Shown here: piece by piece, positions 47,153 to 56,734 of the stretch
Position numbering within the stretch: position 1 is the stretch's first letter
How the letters are laid out: every line of letters starts with the position of its first letter
Assembly (NCBI RefSeq): GCF_026410505.1
Contig: NZ_JAPMIU010000003.1
Coordinates: 300,899-364,898, forward strand
DNA: 64,000 nucleotides
Source: Frateuria hangzhouensis
Lineage (GTDB): Bacteria > Pseudomonadota > Gammaproteobacteria > Xanthomonadales > Rhodanobacteraceae
Direction: 5' to 3'
Program-made: the position numbers and the translations under genes
The notes under the pieces: model-generated
Databases searched by the model: none
What the model saw: the letters and a program-made list of their open reading frames with translations, nothing else
Told to the model about the DNA's origin: nothing

Positions 47153-47805
47153 TTGCCCACCTTCGCGGCCGGCAACGGCTGCGCGGCAAACCACTGCGCC
47201 ACCGCGGCGATGTCCTCCGCACTCAGCGCGCGGCTCAGGTGCTGCATGAGCTCCAGCGGATCATTGCGCCGGCTGCCCTGCTGCCAGGCCTTCAGCTGCG
47301 ACTCGATATACGCGGCCGGCTGCCCGGCCAGCGGCGGAAAATGCGCGCCAACCCCCACGCCACCCGGCCCGTGGCACTGCTCGCACGCGGGCACCTGCTC
47401 GGACCAGCGCCCACGCGTCGCCAGCGTGGCGCCGGCGCCATCCGCCGCGGGCTTCGGTGCCGCCGGCATCGCCGCTACCGGAAGCTGCGCGTAATAACCC
47501 GCCACGGCATCGCGCTCCCGGGCCGACAGCGCTCTGGCGATCGGCTGCATCACCGCACTGGCGCGCGAACCCTCGGCGTAATCCTCCAACTGCCTGGCGA
47601 GATAAGCCGCATCCAGCCCCGCCAGTCGTGGAAACCCCGCGGCTGCCTGGCCGCCTCCATCGGTGCCGTGGCAGGACTGGCACGGCGGCGCCCCGCGGCC
47701 GTTGCCCTGGCTCGCCAGCGCCTGTGCCGAGGCGGCGTTTCCCAACGCTGGCCACCCAGACGCCATCAGCATGCCGCCCAACACACACAACCATTCCAGA
47801 CGCAC
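47149..47805 (-). CDS. Cytochrome c4-like diheme protein
   Basis: A protein of about 218 residues with two class I heme motifs, CQSCH (about residues 42-46) and CEQCH (about 141-145). Repeated segments GFPRLAGLDAAYLARQL and HFPPLAGQPAAYIESQL show the two-domain cytochrome c4 architecture. The frame stays open to 48129, but the upstream part is not signal-like. A GTG at 47805 gives a signal peptide (RLEWLCVLGGMLMASGWPAL) with GGGG upstream; start choice is uncertain. It likely exchanges electrons with the TsdA-like protein it is coupled to. Confidence 0.8.
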   Translation of the reverse strand: MRLEWLCVLGGMLMASGWPALGNAASAQALASQGNGRGAPPCQSCHGTDGGGQAAAGFPRLAGLDAAYLARQLEDYAEGSRASAVMQPIARALSARERDAVAGYYAQLPVAAMPAAPKPAADGAGATLATRGRWSEQVPACEQCHGPGGVGVGAHFPPLAGQPAAYIESQLKAWQQGSRRNDPLELMQHLSRALSAEDIAAVAQWFAAQPLPAAKVGK

Positions 47806-48262
47806 CTTGCACCCCGCATCAGTCGTACCGGCAGGCAAGCTCGCGCCTGCGCCACAAAAGCGGAACGAATAGCGGGGGCGATGTGGAGAAGGCGTCAGTG
47901 GAGGCGGCGAATCTGTTTCGGTCGATATCGAGGCCGGCATCCGCTTCGGCACAGTACGCACGCTTGAGTGACCGGATCCTGTCCTGTAGGTTGCGGATGG
48001 CTGCCCGTGCAACGCGGGCCTGCCTGGGGAAACAGGGGAAGCAACATGCCAAGCCAGATGGGCACGCGAGTGCCTTGGGGATGCGCCGTTTTTGGTTGCG
48101 AACGCTTGGGCGAGAGCTGCAAGCGCCAAGCGGAAGTCCGCAGGAATGGCGGGTCGGCTGCCGGCCCCTGATTGGGCGCCCTCTCACTGCTGTTGTCTGG
48201 ATATTCGACCAATGGCCCGATCGCTGCCATCGCCTCGGACCAATTTGTTCACGGAGAAAAAC
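47806..48262. other. Gene-free region between divergent cytochrome and VCBS genes
   Basis: A 457-bp intergenic stretch, the promoter region for both directions. Long open frames cross it on both strands, but they lack start signals and homology and are probably by-products of high GC. No repeat or clear promoter was recognised. Confidence 0.5.
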
Positions 48263-49435
48263 ATGCGCGATGCGAACCGGTTTCTTGCCATCTTGATATG
48301 CGTGTTCGGGTGTTCTGCCTTCAGCGCGAATGCAGCCGTCGATCCGGCCTCTTCTTCCACGACGTATGCGACGGATGTCATTCATGGGTTCCTGCCGGTA
48401 TTGCAGACCACGACGCCGGTTCCCGGAAGCAGGCGCGTACCGAACGACTTCGACGGCAATGGCACGTCCGACCTGGTCTGGTTCAACAGTTACATGAGCC
48501 AACTCGGCTTCTGGATGATGAGCGCGAAGCCGCCCGGCGCGGAGGGCAGCGGAATCAAGCGCATCGGTGCCCGTACCATGGACATCACCGCCGGATACAT
48601 CGTAGGTGCGGTGGGTGATCTGGACGGCGACGGCTATACCGATCTGGTGTTCACCAGCGACAGCAATGATCTTTGGCTGTGGACCAATTCCGGCCACGGC
48701 TCATTCACCTCTCGCCGGATCTACGATTATCCGAGGAAGTGGCGTCTGGTCGGCGCCGGCGACGTCAATGGCGATGGCCAGGACGACCTCCTATGGACCA
48801 ATCCCAACGATTGCCTGTTCGCCTACTGGCTGATGCGCGGCGGCGAACGCATCGGCAGCAAGATCATCCCCGTGGCTTGCGGCTACTATCCCGGCGGCAT
48901 TGGGTACTACACGCCCTCGAATCGGATCAGCATTCTCTGGACCAGTCCTTCCGAGGACCTCTATATCTGGGACAGCACGGGGTCGGGCTTCCGCAGTTAT
49001 GACCTCACCCCGTATATCGACCTGCATCACGCGTGGATCGTCGGTGGCGGCTTTGCGGGACGCGGTATCGGGCTGGAAAGCTGGAGCAAGGTCGATTTTC
49101 GTGACTTCAATGGCCGCGGCGAAACGTTCGACCGCATATTCGATGCCCGGGGCCGGCAGACCGCTATCCGCAAGGTTGCCACCACATGGACGGGGCCAGT
49201 GGGCTACACCACTTACGAGCCTTCCGCTTACGTGCTCACGGCCGATAACTCCGGGCTGTATTACAAGGTTGGCGGCGATTCCCCTCTGATGGTTGGCGGT
49301 TTGGCCGGCGGCAATCTGGCCACGTCTGGCAGCGCGCCGGATCTTCGCGTCGGGGAACAATGGCCGGTGCCGATATTCTGGGAAGTCGTCGGTAGTGGCG
49401 GCTACTGGATGGCTGCTCCGTGGGTGAACCCCTGA
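48263..49435 (+). CDS. Secreted FG-GAP/VCBS-type repeat protein
   Basis: This 390-residue protein has a signal peptide (FLAILICVFGCSAFSANA). At least three calcium-site-like repeats lie in its first half: DFDGNGTSDLVWFN, DLDGDGYTDLVFTS and DVNGDGQDDLLWTN. These are the DxDGxxD loops of FG-GAP/VCBS beta-propeller repeats. The second half has related but degenerate blades (NRISILWTSPSEDLYIWDS). The ATG at 48263 is preceded by GGAG. Function unknown; such proteins are often surface adhesins or companions of RHS proteins, and an RHS gene follows. Confidence 0.75.
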   Translation: MRDANRFLAILICVFGCSAFSANAAVDPASSSTTYATDVIHGFLPVLQTTTPVPGSRRVPNDFDGNGTSDLVWFNSYMSQLGFWMMSAKPPGAEGSGIKRIGARTMDITAGYIVGAVGDLDGDGYTDLVFTSDSNDLWLWTNSGHGSFTSRRIYDYPRKWRLVGAGDVNGDGQDDLLWTNPNDCLFAYWLMRGGERIGSKIIPVACGYYPGGIGYYTPSNRISILWTSPSEDLYIWDSTGSGFRSYDLTPYIDLHHAWIVGGGFAGRGIGLESWSKVDFRDFNGRGETFDRIFDARGRQTAIRKVATTWTGPVGYTTYEPSAYVLTADNSGLYYKVGGDSPLMVGGLAGGNLATSGSAPDLRVGEQWPVPIFWEVVGSGGYWMAAPWVNP

Positions 49436-49461
49436 GGTGGCCAAGGCGGATTTCGTCAGCC

Positions 49462-49485
49462 GACAGGCAGGCGAGCCTGCCTGTC
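49462..49485. terminator. Hairpin after the VCBS gene
   Basis: A perfect 11-bp stem, GACAGGCAGGC and its complement, with a two-base loop, 27 bp after the stop. It is followed by AAAAA rather than T-run on the plus strand, so termination is uncertain. Confidence 0.4.
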
Positions 49486-49658
49486 AAAAAGCAACGAATA
49501 GCGAGCGGTGCATAGAGGAAATGTAAGCAAACACCGTGGGAAGTTGGCGGATATCCGTTTTCGCGAATGCAATTAGCGCTTGTAAGGTCCTATTTCATGC
49601 GGTAGGTTCGAAGCATATCCGTTCAATGCGGATCATCAGGGGAAAAAGGGGATTCGGC

Positions 49659-52600
49659 ATGAAGCCAGGCCAGGGATGGGCACGCGTGTGCCTCGTTGTT
49701 GCAGTTCTGTTGTTGGTGGCGGCCCCCTCGCGGGGAACAGATGTCACGCCGGAGGACGAGTACAAGAAGCTCATCCGGGTTAATGAGGATATCCAGCCTC
49801 TGGGCGAGCACCCGTTCGGCGAAGAGATCAGCCTTTACGACGGCTCGCTTTCCTTCACGCAGACGGACGTAAGTCTGAGGGGCAATGGCCTTCCCTTGAC
49901 GCTCACGCGCCAGTTCCATATCGAACACGACAGGGACATCCGCAAACTATTTGCTTTCGGAGACTGGGACCTCGTGCTGCCGCACTTGGAGACGTTGACC
50001 GTCTCGGGTTACGACGGGTCCAAGCGACCGCTCAGCGGCTGGACGGTCGCCGCAAACTCCGAACAGGACCCCTATGAACGCTGCACGAATTTCGGCAAGC
50101 CGCCGACGGTGTGGATGTTTCTGGGTGACAAGGCTCTCGCGGCGTGGGAGCCGGTTCAGTGGTGGAAGGGGTATCACTTGGTCGTTCCAGGCCAAGGCAG
50201 CCAGGACATATTGGAAAATCCAGATTCGAAGTCGATATATCGGGCGGTCACCAAAAATCATTGGCGCTTCAGCTGCTCCCTCCCTAACACTCACAATGGT
50301 GAACCGGGCGAAGGGTTTCTTGCCGAGGCACCTGATGGCACCAAATATTGGTTCGACGAGCTCGTCTACCGCGATGCCCAAGATTTGGTTGTTCCCCTGG
50401 ATGACGACTCGGGGGTTGCAGCCACCCCACCTACTGGTCTCCTCGGGGCGCTTGTCTCGTCGCGCGGCGACATGCTGGAGGACCTGATCACACTGTTGTC
50501 CGGCTCGACAGCCGCCCACGCGGCGCCGCAGGTCAACATCATCCACAGGCGGACCGCCTTGATGATGGTGACGAAAATTCAAGACCGATTCGGCAATAAG
50601 CTGCTCTTCCAGTACGACACGAATGGCCGGCTGACGGAAATATCCAGTGACGACGAAGCCAACCCCAACGAACGCGTCTTGACGGTAACCTACATCGAGG
50701 GTACCCCACGCATTCGTACGGTAACGCTAACGTCCTCTTCCGGAGGCGATTCGCGCACCTGGACTTACGAATACAGCAATGATCTGGTCGCTCCCGCCCT
50801 GGTATCGGTGGAGCTTCCAGACGGTAGCAAATGGCTCTACAACCTGGGTGCCTTTGATGCCGCCACGCTGAAGCCCGCTTCCACCACGCTATCCAGTTGC
50901 CTGCGCGTCGGCGAACCAGCATCCCTCAATGCGGTCGTCGGCACAGTGGCCCATCCTTCGGGCTTGAAGGGACGCTTCACTATCCAACCGGTCAAGCACA
51001 GCCGTTCCCTTGTCCCTTATCGGTGCAAGGGCAAGGGCGGAATGACCAGCGACAACACCCCGAACAGTTATGCCTTTCGACCAAACGCGTGGTATGGATT
51101 TTCGTTGATCGAACGCAAGCTTTGGGGTGCGGGCATTCCGGACGATCGGGTCTGGCATTACTCCTATTCACAGGACGAGGGCACTTGGTCGGGGTGTACG
51201 GGCACCTGTCCGACTACGGTCCATACGGACGTCAAAAATCCCGACGGCAGCACCGTGCGCTATCTCTTCAGCAACAAGTACGACTACACCGAAGGCCAAT
51301 TGATGCGGGTTACCTTTTCGGAGGGGGTATATGGTTCGCGAATATTGCGCACTGAAATCAACGACTATGCGCCACCGGATACCGCTCCGTTTCCTGACAG
51401 GGCAGGTCGGGTTTTGCAGGAAAACGTCAATCAAGACCAAATTGCACAGTACTCGCCGCTTTCGTTGCGCCAGATTGTTCAGGATAAGGACACCTACACG
51501 TGGCAGGCTGAAGCATTCAACAGCTACGCACAGGTGGTGCAAACCAAACGCTCCAACTCCATCAACGAGCAATGGACGGTAAGAGAAAGGACTGACTATC
51601 TAAATAATGCTGACCATTGGGTGCTTGGCCTGCCCACGCGCGTGACCAATCTGACTACCGGCAAGGTGGTGGACGAGTACCACTACGAGGACACCCACTT
51701 CACGCTGACGAGCCGCTCTCACTTCGGTCAGACGCTGATGAGTTATCAGTTCAACGCTCAAGGTCAATTGATCAGTTTCACCGATGGGAGGACCAACAAG
51801 ACAATGTTGGGTAGCTACGTCGACAGTAGCGGTAGGGTGGTTGACCGGGGCTACAAGCGTGGCATTCCGCTCGCAATCGGCTATCCGGACGGCAAGCATC
51901 AGATTCTCAAGGTAAACGATTTCGGGCAGATCGAAAGCATCACTGATCAGGCAAATGCCACCACCAACTACGACTACGATTCGGCAGGCCGGCTGCGGGA
52001 GATTCGCTACCCGACGGGGGACGAGCAACCATGGCATGCCAAAACCATCGACTACGAACCGGTTGATTCCAGGCGTGGGCTTGTTGGCAAGCACTGGCTT
52101 CGCACGGTGAGCCGAGGCAACCAGCGTCAGGTGACTTACTTCAACGCCCTGTTGCAGCCGGTGCTTACCGACACCTACATCGACATCGGGGGGAGAACCA
52201 GCTCCCACAGCAACGTCTACAGGACCTACGACTACAAAGGCCAGACCGCCTTCACCTCCTATCCGATTGCAGGAGCGCCAAACGTCACGGCGGCGTTCAG
52301 GGGTGTGCGCAACGAGTACGACGCGCTAGGCCGTGTGCGCAAGACGTTTCAGGACGCCGAACCTGACGTACCTGGAGCCAATGCATACGACCAGCTGGTC
52401 ACCATCACGGAATACCTGAGCGGCGCGAGTCGAAGGGTTACCGATCCGAAGCACAACACGACCACCACCAGCTACCAAGTATTCGACCAGCCAAGCTACG
52501 ACGCCCCCGTCAAGGTTATCGCGCCTGCGGGCGTAATCCAGGAGATCACGCGCAACCTCTATGGCAACCCGATCGTGATCCACCAGTACGGCAGCTATGA

Positions 52601-55424
52601 CGGCCTCACTGGCGCCGTTACCAAGAAGCTCGTCTACGACAATCATCAACGCTTGTGTCGCAGCATCGAGCCGGAGACCAACAGCGAGGTGATGGGCTAT
52701 GACGCCGCGGGCAATCTGACATGGAGCGCGTCAGGGCTGGATCTGCCTGTGCCCGTTATCCCTGACGAGGGTGATTGCGAGCGCGAACAGGTGATCGCGG
52801 GCAAGGTCACCCGGGAATACGGCCCGATGAACCGCATGACGTCCATTCATTATCCGGACGCCATTGCGGACAGCCTGTTTACCTACGATCCGCTTGGCCG
52901 CGTGGAAACCGCGCAATCCGGTATCGCCACCTGGACCTACAAGTACAACAAGCTCGGCCTGTTGCGCAGCGAGACATTGGATATGGAGGGCTACCATTGG
53001 CCCGTCGTATACGACCACGATGCCAACGGAGCCGTGAAGCAGATCACCTACCCGGATGGCAAGCAGGTGGCCTATCGCCCCGACGCGCTTGGTCGGCCCT
53101 CGCAGGCCGGCGTCTACGCCGGCAGCGTTCTCTACGAGCCGGACGGTAGCCTGCACTACTTCCTCGGCGGTAACGGCGTGGATTACCTGGCGCAAAAGAA
53201 CAAGCGCAACATTCTCGGCGATTTCACTTATGCAGCCGGCGACACCTTGCTTGTCAGTCAGGCTTTTGTCTACGACGCGAACGGCAATCGCGCATCGGTC
53301 ATCGACCTGGCGGATCAAACCCGTAAACGCAGCAAGAGCTACGAATACGATCCGCTTAACCGCCTTACCCGCGCGACGGCGGATGGCCTGTGGGGCGAGG
53401 AGATCTACCGTTACGACCCGATCAACAACCTGCATTCCATGTACACCGACAGCCAGACCCGCGTGTATGGCTACGACAGCAGAAACCGCCTGACAGAAAT
53501 CAAGGTCGACGGCATCACGCGGCACAGTTTCGGTTATGACGTGCAGGGTAATACCACTCGCAAGGACGCGATCAGCCTGCTCTTCGACAAGGCGAACCGG
53601 TTGAACCAGGTGACGGGTGTGGCGAGTTACGACTACGACGCGTCAGGGCGGCGAGTGAAAAAGACCAGCGCTGCCGGAGCCAAGACATATTACGCGTACG
53701 GCAGCGCAGGCAAGCTGCTGTACCAGCTCGATGCGGCGGTGGGCGTCGTCACCGACTACGTCTACCTGGGCAACAAGCTGTTGGCCAAGGTGCGGCGCGG
53801 CGTCAACGATCCGGTTCTCAATCCGCCGTCGAACATCTATTTCGACACCGACCCCAATGATGGTAACTACACCGTCATGTGGTTCAAGGTGCCGACTGCT
53901 CGCTACGAGCTGCAAGAAAGCTCCGACGATGGTGCCAATTGGTACAGGGTTTATAACGGCACCGACAACAGCAAAAGCTTCAGCGGCCGCGCCGCAGGAA
54001 GTTACCTGTACCGGGTCAACGCCTGCCTGGAGGAGTGCAGCGATTGGAATTATTCAAGGACGCTCGGTGTGTGGCCGGAGCTGGCCACGGTTACCGTGCC
54101 CTCCGGCCTGCAAAGCGCCGACTTTACCGTCAGCTGGACGCGGCCGAGCACCGCCACTCACTTCGACGTCGATCAACAGAAAGACGGCGGCACGTGGGCT
54201 CGGATCGCCACGGACACGCCGGCCACGTCGCTCACCCGTCCTCTCCTGAACGTCGGCAGCTACGTTTACCGGGTCGCGGCCGAGAACAGCCATGGCCACC
54301 GTGGCTGGGCGGTTTCCAAACCGGTGACGGTGCTCTACCCGCCCAGAAGCACTCTCACGCTGAATGCCCCATCGATAAGCAGCACCTCCAGTTATACGGT
54401 CAGCTGGAACGAGGACGTCAACGCGGACGTCTACCAGTTGCAGGAACGGAAGGAGGGCGACACCAGTTGGAGTCCGCAGTACGAGGGCGCCAACCGCTCC
54501 ACTGTGGTCAGCGGGGTGACCAACGGCGCGCATTACGACTACCAGGTACGCGCGCGCAATGCCGCCGGCTGGGGGCCATTCAGCGCGGTGAAGACCGTGG
54601 CGATCGCGATTCCGCCGCCGGCCCCGACGGAGGTGTATACCAACGACCTGACCATCAACGCCAAGATGGAAGTGCGGACCGTGGTTTGGAACGCCTCGAG
54701 CGGGGCGACTTACTACAAGGTCAAGGATGTAACCACCGGCGTCGTCAGGGAGGTCACCGCGACCTCGCTGGAAGTGGAGGGCGGCTACAACGTGCCGGTG
54801 CTCTTGCACGACTACGCGGTCAGCGCTTGCAACCCCTGGGCGTGCAGCGCCTTCGTGAGCGCACCGGCGCGCACGGTGTACAACCCGCCCGGCTACGCCC
54901 CCACGCTGAGCGCGCCTTCCGGCAGCAGCAGCGGCAGCTACACGGTGAGCTGGGGCAGCGTCTCCCAGGCCAGCAGCTACACCCTGCAGGAAAGCGCCAA
55001 CGGCGCGACGTGGAAGACGGTCTACAGCGGCAGCGGCCGGTCCAAGGGGTTCAGCCACGGCAACGGCAGCTACCGCTACCGGGTGCGCGCGTCCAACAGC
55101 GGCGGTATCGGCCCGTGGAGCGGTACCAAGACGGTGCAAGTGGCCAAGCCCCCCGCGGTGCCGACCGGCTTGTCCCTGAGCGTAAGCGGCCCCTCCTACC
55201 GGACGGTGGTTGCCGTGAGCTGGAACGCCGTTTCGGGGGCGACCAGCTACCAGTTGGAGGAGACCCACCCGCAGGAGGGCGTGTCCACATCGACCGGAAC
55301 GAGTACGTCGGTCAGCAGCCTGATCTACGCCGATGGCTCGTTGAGGTATCGCGTCAGGGCGTGCAACGCCGTGGACTGCTCGGCGTGGTCTGCCTCCAAG
55401 TCCGTTTTCCTCAGCTCGTTGTGA
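49659..55424 (+). CDS. Giant secreted RHS/YD-repeat protein with C-terminal FnIII modules, no toxin tip
   Basis: A 1921-residue protein with a signal peptide (ARVCLVVAVLLLVAAPSRG). The first half is an RHS N-terminal region with beta-rich blocks. YD repeats follow from about residue 760, for example YDYDSAGRLREI, YEYDPLNRLTRA and YGYDSRNRLTEI, ending at YVYLGNKLLAKV (about 1380). Residues 1388-1921 form about six fibronectin-III-like modules of 85-90 residues with recurring YRVRACN and SYTVSW phrases. A normal RHS core (YDPYG...GRFLSVDP) and variable toxin tip are absent and instead lie on separate downstream genes. The ATG at 49659 follows AAAAAGGGGA; one at 49626 is also possible. Confidence 0.88.
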   Translation: MKPGQGWARVCLVVAVLLLVAAPSRGTDVTPEDEYKKLIRVNEDIQPLGEHPFGEEISLYDGSLSFTQTDVSLRGNGLPLTLTRQFHIEHDRDIRKLFAFGDWDLVLPHLETLTVSGYDGSKRPLSGWTVAANSEQDPYERCTNFGKPPTVWMFLGDKALAAWEPVQWWKGYHLVVPGQGSQDILENPDSKSIYRAVTKNHWRFSCSLPNTHNGEPGEGFLAEAPDGTKYWFDELVYRDAQDLVVPLDDDSGVAATPPTGLLGALVSSRGDMLEDLITLLSGSTAAHAAPQVNIIHRRTALMMVTKIQDRFGNKLLFQYDTNGRLTEISSDDEANPNERVLTVTYIEGTPRIRTVTLTSSSGGDSRTWTYEYSNDLVAPALVSVELPDGSKWLYNLGAFDAATLKPASTTLSSCLRVGEPASLNAVVGTVAHPSGLKGRFTIQPVKHSRSLVPYRCKGKGGMTSDNTPNSYAFRPNAWYGFSLIERKLWGAGIPDDRVWHYSYSQDEGTWSGCTGTCPTTVHTDVKNPDGSTVRYLFSNKYDYTEGQLMRVTFSEGVYGSRILRTEINDYAPPDTAPFPDRAGRVLQENVNQDQIAQYSPLSLRQIVQDKDTYTWQAEAFNSYAQVVQTKRSNSINEQWTVRERTDYLNNADHWVLGLPTRVTNLTTGKVVDEYHYEDTHFTLTSRSHFGQTLMSYQFNAQGQLISFTDGRTNKTMLGSYVDSSGRVVDRGYKRGIPLAIGYPDGKHQILKVNDFGQIESITDQANATTNYDYDSAGRLREIRYPTGDEQPWHAKTIDYEPVDSRRGLVGKHWLRTVSRGNQRQVTYFNALLQPVLTDTYIDIGGRTSSHSNVYRTYDYKGQTAFTSYPIAGAPNVTAAFRGVRNEYDALGRVRKTFQDAEPDVPGANAYDQLVTITEYLSGASRRVTDPKHNTTTTSYQVFDQPSYDAPVKVIAPAGVIQEITRNLYGNPIVIHQYGSYDGLTGAVTKKLVYDNHQRLCRSIEPETNSEVMGYDAAGNLTWSASGLDLPVPVIPDEGDCEREQVIAGKVTREYGPMNRMTSIHYPDAIADSLFTYDPLGRVETAQSGIATWTYKYNKLGLLRSETLDMEGYHWPVVYDHDANGAVKQITYPDGKQVAYRPDALGRPSQAGVYAGSVLYEPDGSLHYFLGGNGVDYLAQKNKRNILGDFTYAAGDTLLVSQAFVYDANGNRASVIDLADQTRKRSKSYEYDPLNRLTRATADGLWGEEIYRYDPINNLHSMYTDSQTRVYGYDSRNRLTEIKVDGITRHSFGYDVQGNTTRKDAISLLFDKANRLNQVTGVASYDYDASGRRVKKTSAAGAKTYYAYGSAGKLLYQLDAAVGVVTDYVYLGNKLLAKVRRGVNDPVLNPPSNIYFDTDPNDGNYTVMWFKVPTARYELQESSDDGANWYRVYNGTDNSKSFSGRAAGSYLYRVNACLEECSDWNYSRTLGVWPELATVTVPSGLQSADFTVSWTRPSTATHFDVDQQKDGGTWARIATDTPATSLTRPLLNVGSYVYRVAAENSHGHRGWAVSKPVTVLYPPRSTLTLNAPSISSTSSYTVSWNEDVNADVYQLQERKEGDTSWSPQYEGANRSTVVSGVTNGAHYDYQVRARNAAGWGPFSAVKTVAIAIPPPAPTEVYTNDLTINAKMEVRTVVWNASSGATYYKVKDVTTGVVREVTATSLEVEGGYNVPVLLHDYAVSACNPWACSAFVSAPARTVYNPPGYAPTLSAPSGSSSGSYTVSWGSVSQASSYTLQESANGATWKTVYSGSGRSKGFSHGNGSYRYRVRASNSGGIGPWSGTKTVQVAKPPAVPTGLSLSVSGPSYRTVVAVSWNAVSGATSYQLEETHPQEGVSTSTGTSTSVSSLIYADGSLRYRVRACNAVDCSAWSASKSVFLSSL

Positions 55425-55813
55425 TGGAGAGCGGCGTTGAGGGCACTGATACGAAAGGACTTCGATCATGAAGCGATACGGGACTGGCAGGCGCGGAATC
55501 AGGGAGAGCAGCATGGATGGAGCAACGGAAAAGGCCCGGCGCTGGGGTGTCGCGCTGGTCCGGCAGCGCGGAAGGCGGGTGCCTGAGCGTGCATGGGAAC
55601 GGCGTCTAGCAGGTGGAGATCAACGGCGGCAGCCCGCGCTCGGGGACCGGTTGGGGCTGCAGGCGAAGGCCACGACGGGCTCGCAATACGTCAGAGGCTG
55701 CGCGTGCAACTCGAACACGTGTCCAGCGTGGGCTGGCCCGGTGACGACGGTGCGCCTGTGAGCGGTGTGGTGAGGGGCGAAGCGGAGCAGGCAGGGACGA
55801 GGAGGAAGGATCC
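55425..55813 (+). pseudogene. Decayed FnIII-like tail between RHS body and core gene (copy 1)
   Basis: A 389-bp gap. An open frame (55468-55761, 97 codons) has no convincing family. Its last third reads GLQAKATTGSQYVRGCACNS and CPAWAGPVTTVRL, resembling the closing YRVRACNxxxCSAW of FnIII modules. In copy 2 (57646-58033) a one-base length difference shifts the frame, so the two copies would not encode the same protein. It looks like a relic of a further module rather than a gene. Confidence 0.45.
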
Positions 55814-56734
55814 ATGAAAGGATGGCGAACCACTCCCACGTGGAGCCGTTGGCTGCGGCAGCTCGGCGGCGGTTTGTTGCTGGCGACCCTGGCCTGCCTG
55901 CACCCGGCGCAGGCGGCCGAGACCTCTACCTACGTGCTGACCGACGACCAGGGCACGGTGCTGATGCTGACCGATAACCATGGGAACCCGATCGCGCGGT
56001 TCGACCATCGGCCGTATGGGCAGCAGAGCGGGCCGGTCAATGCGGGGCCGGGGTATACGGGTCATGTGGAGGATCCGGATACGGGGCTCGTGTACATGCA
56101 GGCGCGGTATTACGATTCTGAGGTTGGGCGGTTCCTGAGTGTGGACCCATTGGCGACCCCCATAGGTTCGGAGTACTTTGGAAGCAGATACTTGTATGCA
56201 AATGCAGGGCCAATCCAATACATTGATCCATATGGACTGAGCGCTGAGATACCGACGCTACCTACAGTGCCCGTTACAGGGAATATACCGCGGCCTCCGC
56301 CTAAGATTGTTTGGGTATTTCTAAAAACTGCTCCTAGAGCTGCAGTGTGGAGCCCCATCATTGGGGTGTCGTTATTCTTCGTTGACTCGAATAGCTTTAA
56401 TGATTTCGTCAACGGTAGACACCTCTGTTACGGGGAGCTCCGGTGTTCAGGAGTTCTGAACGAGTCCACGGAGGCTCCCGTGCCGGGGGCTATGCCTGGC
56501 AAAAGCACCAAGGGTCGAACTACCCAATGGGAAAAGCCTGGAGGCATGGCGGAAGCGGAGAAGGATTTTAGAGACAAGAACCCTTCTGGAGTAAGGGAGC
56601 TTCCTGGCGGCGGAACAGTCGGCACTCTTCCAGATGGAAGGACGATTATCGTTAGGCCCACTAGTACAGATGGCAGGCCAACTTTGGAGATCCAAAGTGG
56701 AAAGAACAAAACTAAGGTGAGGTACGGGTCATGA
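55814..56734 (+). CDS. Secreted RHS-core protein with toxin-like tip 1
   Basis: A 306-residue protein. Signal peptide: residues 1-35 (LGGGLLLATLACLHPAQAA). RHS core: VLTDDQGTVLMLTDNHGNPI, HRPYGQQ, GYTGHVEDPDTGLVYMQARY and VGRFLSVDP (residues 40-112), then the tip junction YIDPYGL near 136-142. The tip (about 143-306) is more AT-rich. Its last 65 residues include AEKDFRDKNPSGVRELPGGG and LPDGRTIIVRPTSTDGRPTL, a pattern seen at the ends of polymorphic toxins that I suspect are nucleases. Strong ribosome binding site AGGAGGAAGG. The stop overlaps the next start (ATGA), as toxin-immunity pairs often do. Confidence 0.8.
   Translation: MKGWRTTPTWSRWLRQLGGGLLLATLACLHPAQAAETSTYVLTDDQGTVLMLTDNHGNPIARFDHRPYGQQSGPVNAGPGYTGHVEDPDTGLVYMQARYYDSEVGRFLSVDPLATPIGSEYFGSRYLYANAGPIQYIDPYGLSAEIPTLPTVPVTGNIPRPPPKIVWVFLKTAPRAAVWSPIIGVSLFFVDSNSFNDFVNGRHLCYGELRCSGVLNESTEAPVPGAMPGKSTKGRTTQWEKPGGMAEAEKDFRDKNPSGVRELPGGGTVGTLPDGRTIIVRPTSTDGRPTLEIQSGKNKTKVRYGS

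Noticed and set aside
47806..48129. N-terminal extension of the cytochrome c4-like gene
   Set aside because: The extra 108 residues are not signal-like or conserved in look. A signal peptide begins at 47805 instead.
54035..55514. Overlapping long frames on both strands across the FnIII region
   Set aside because: They are shadows of the RHS coding frame, which alone shows FnIII motifs and codon use.
55468..55761. A 97-codon small gene between the RHS body and core gene
   Set aside because: The duplicated copy does not keep the same frame, and the C-terminal part looks like an FnIII remnant; listed as a relic.
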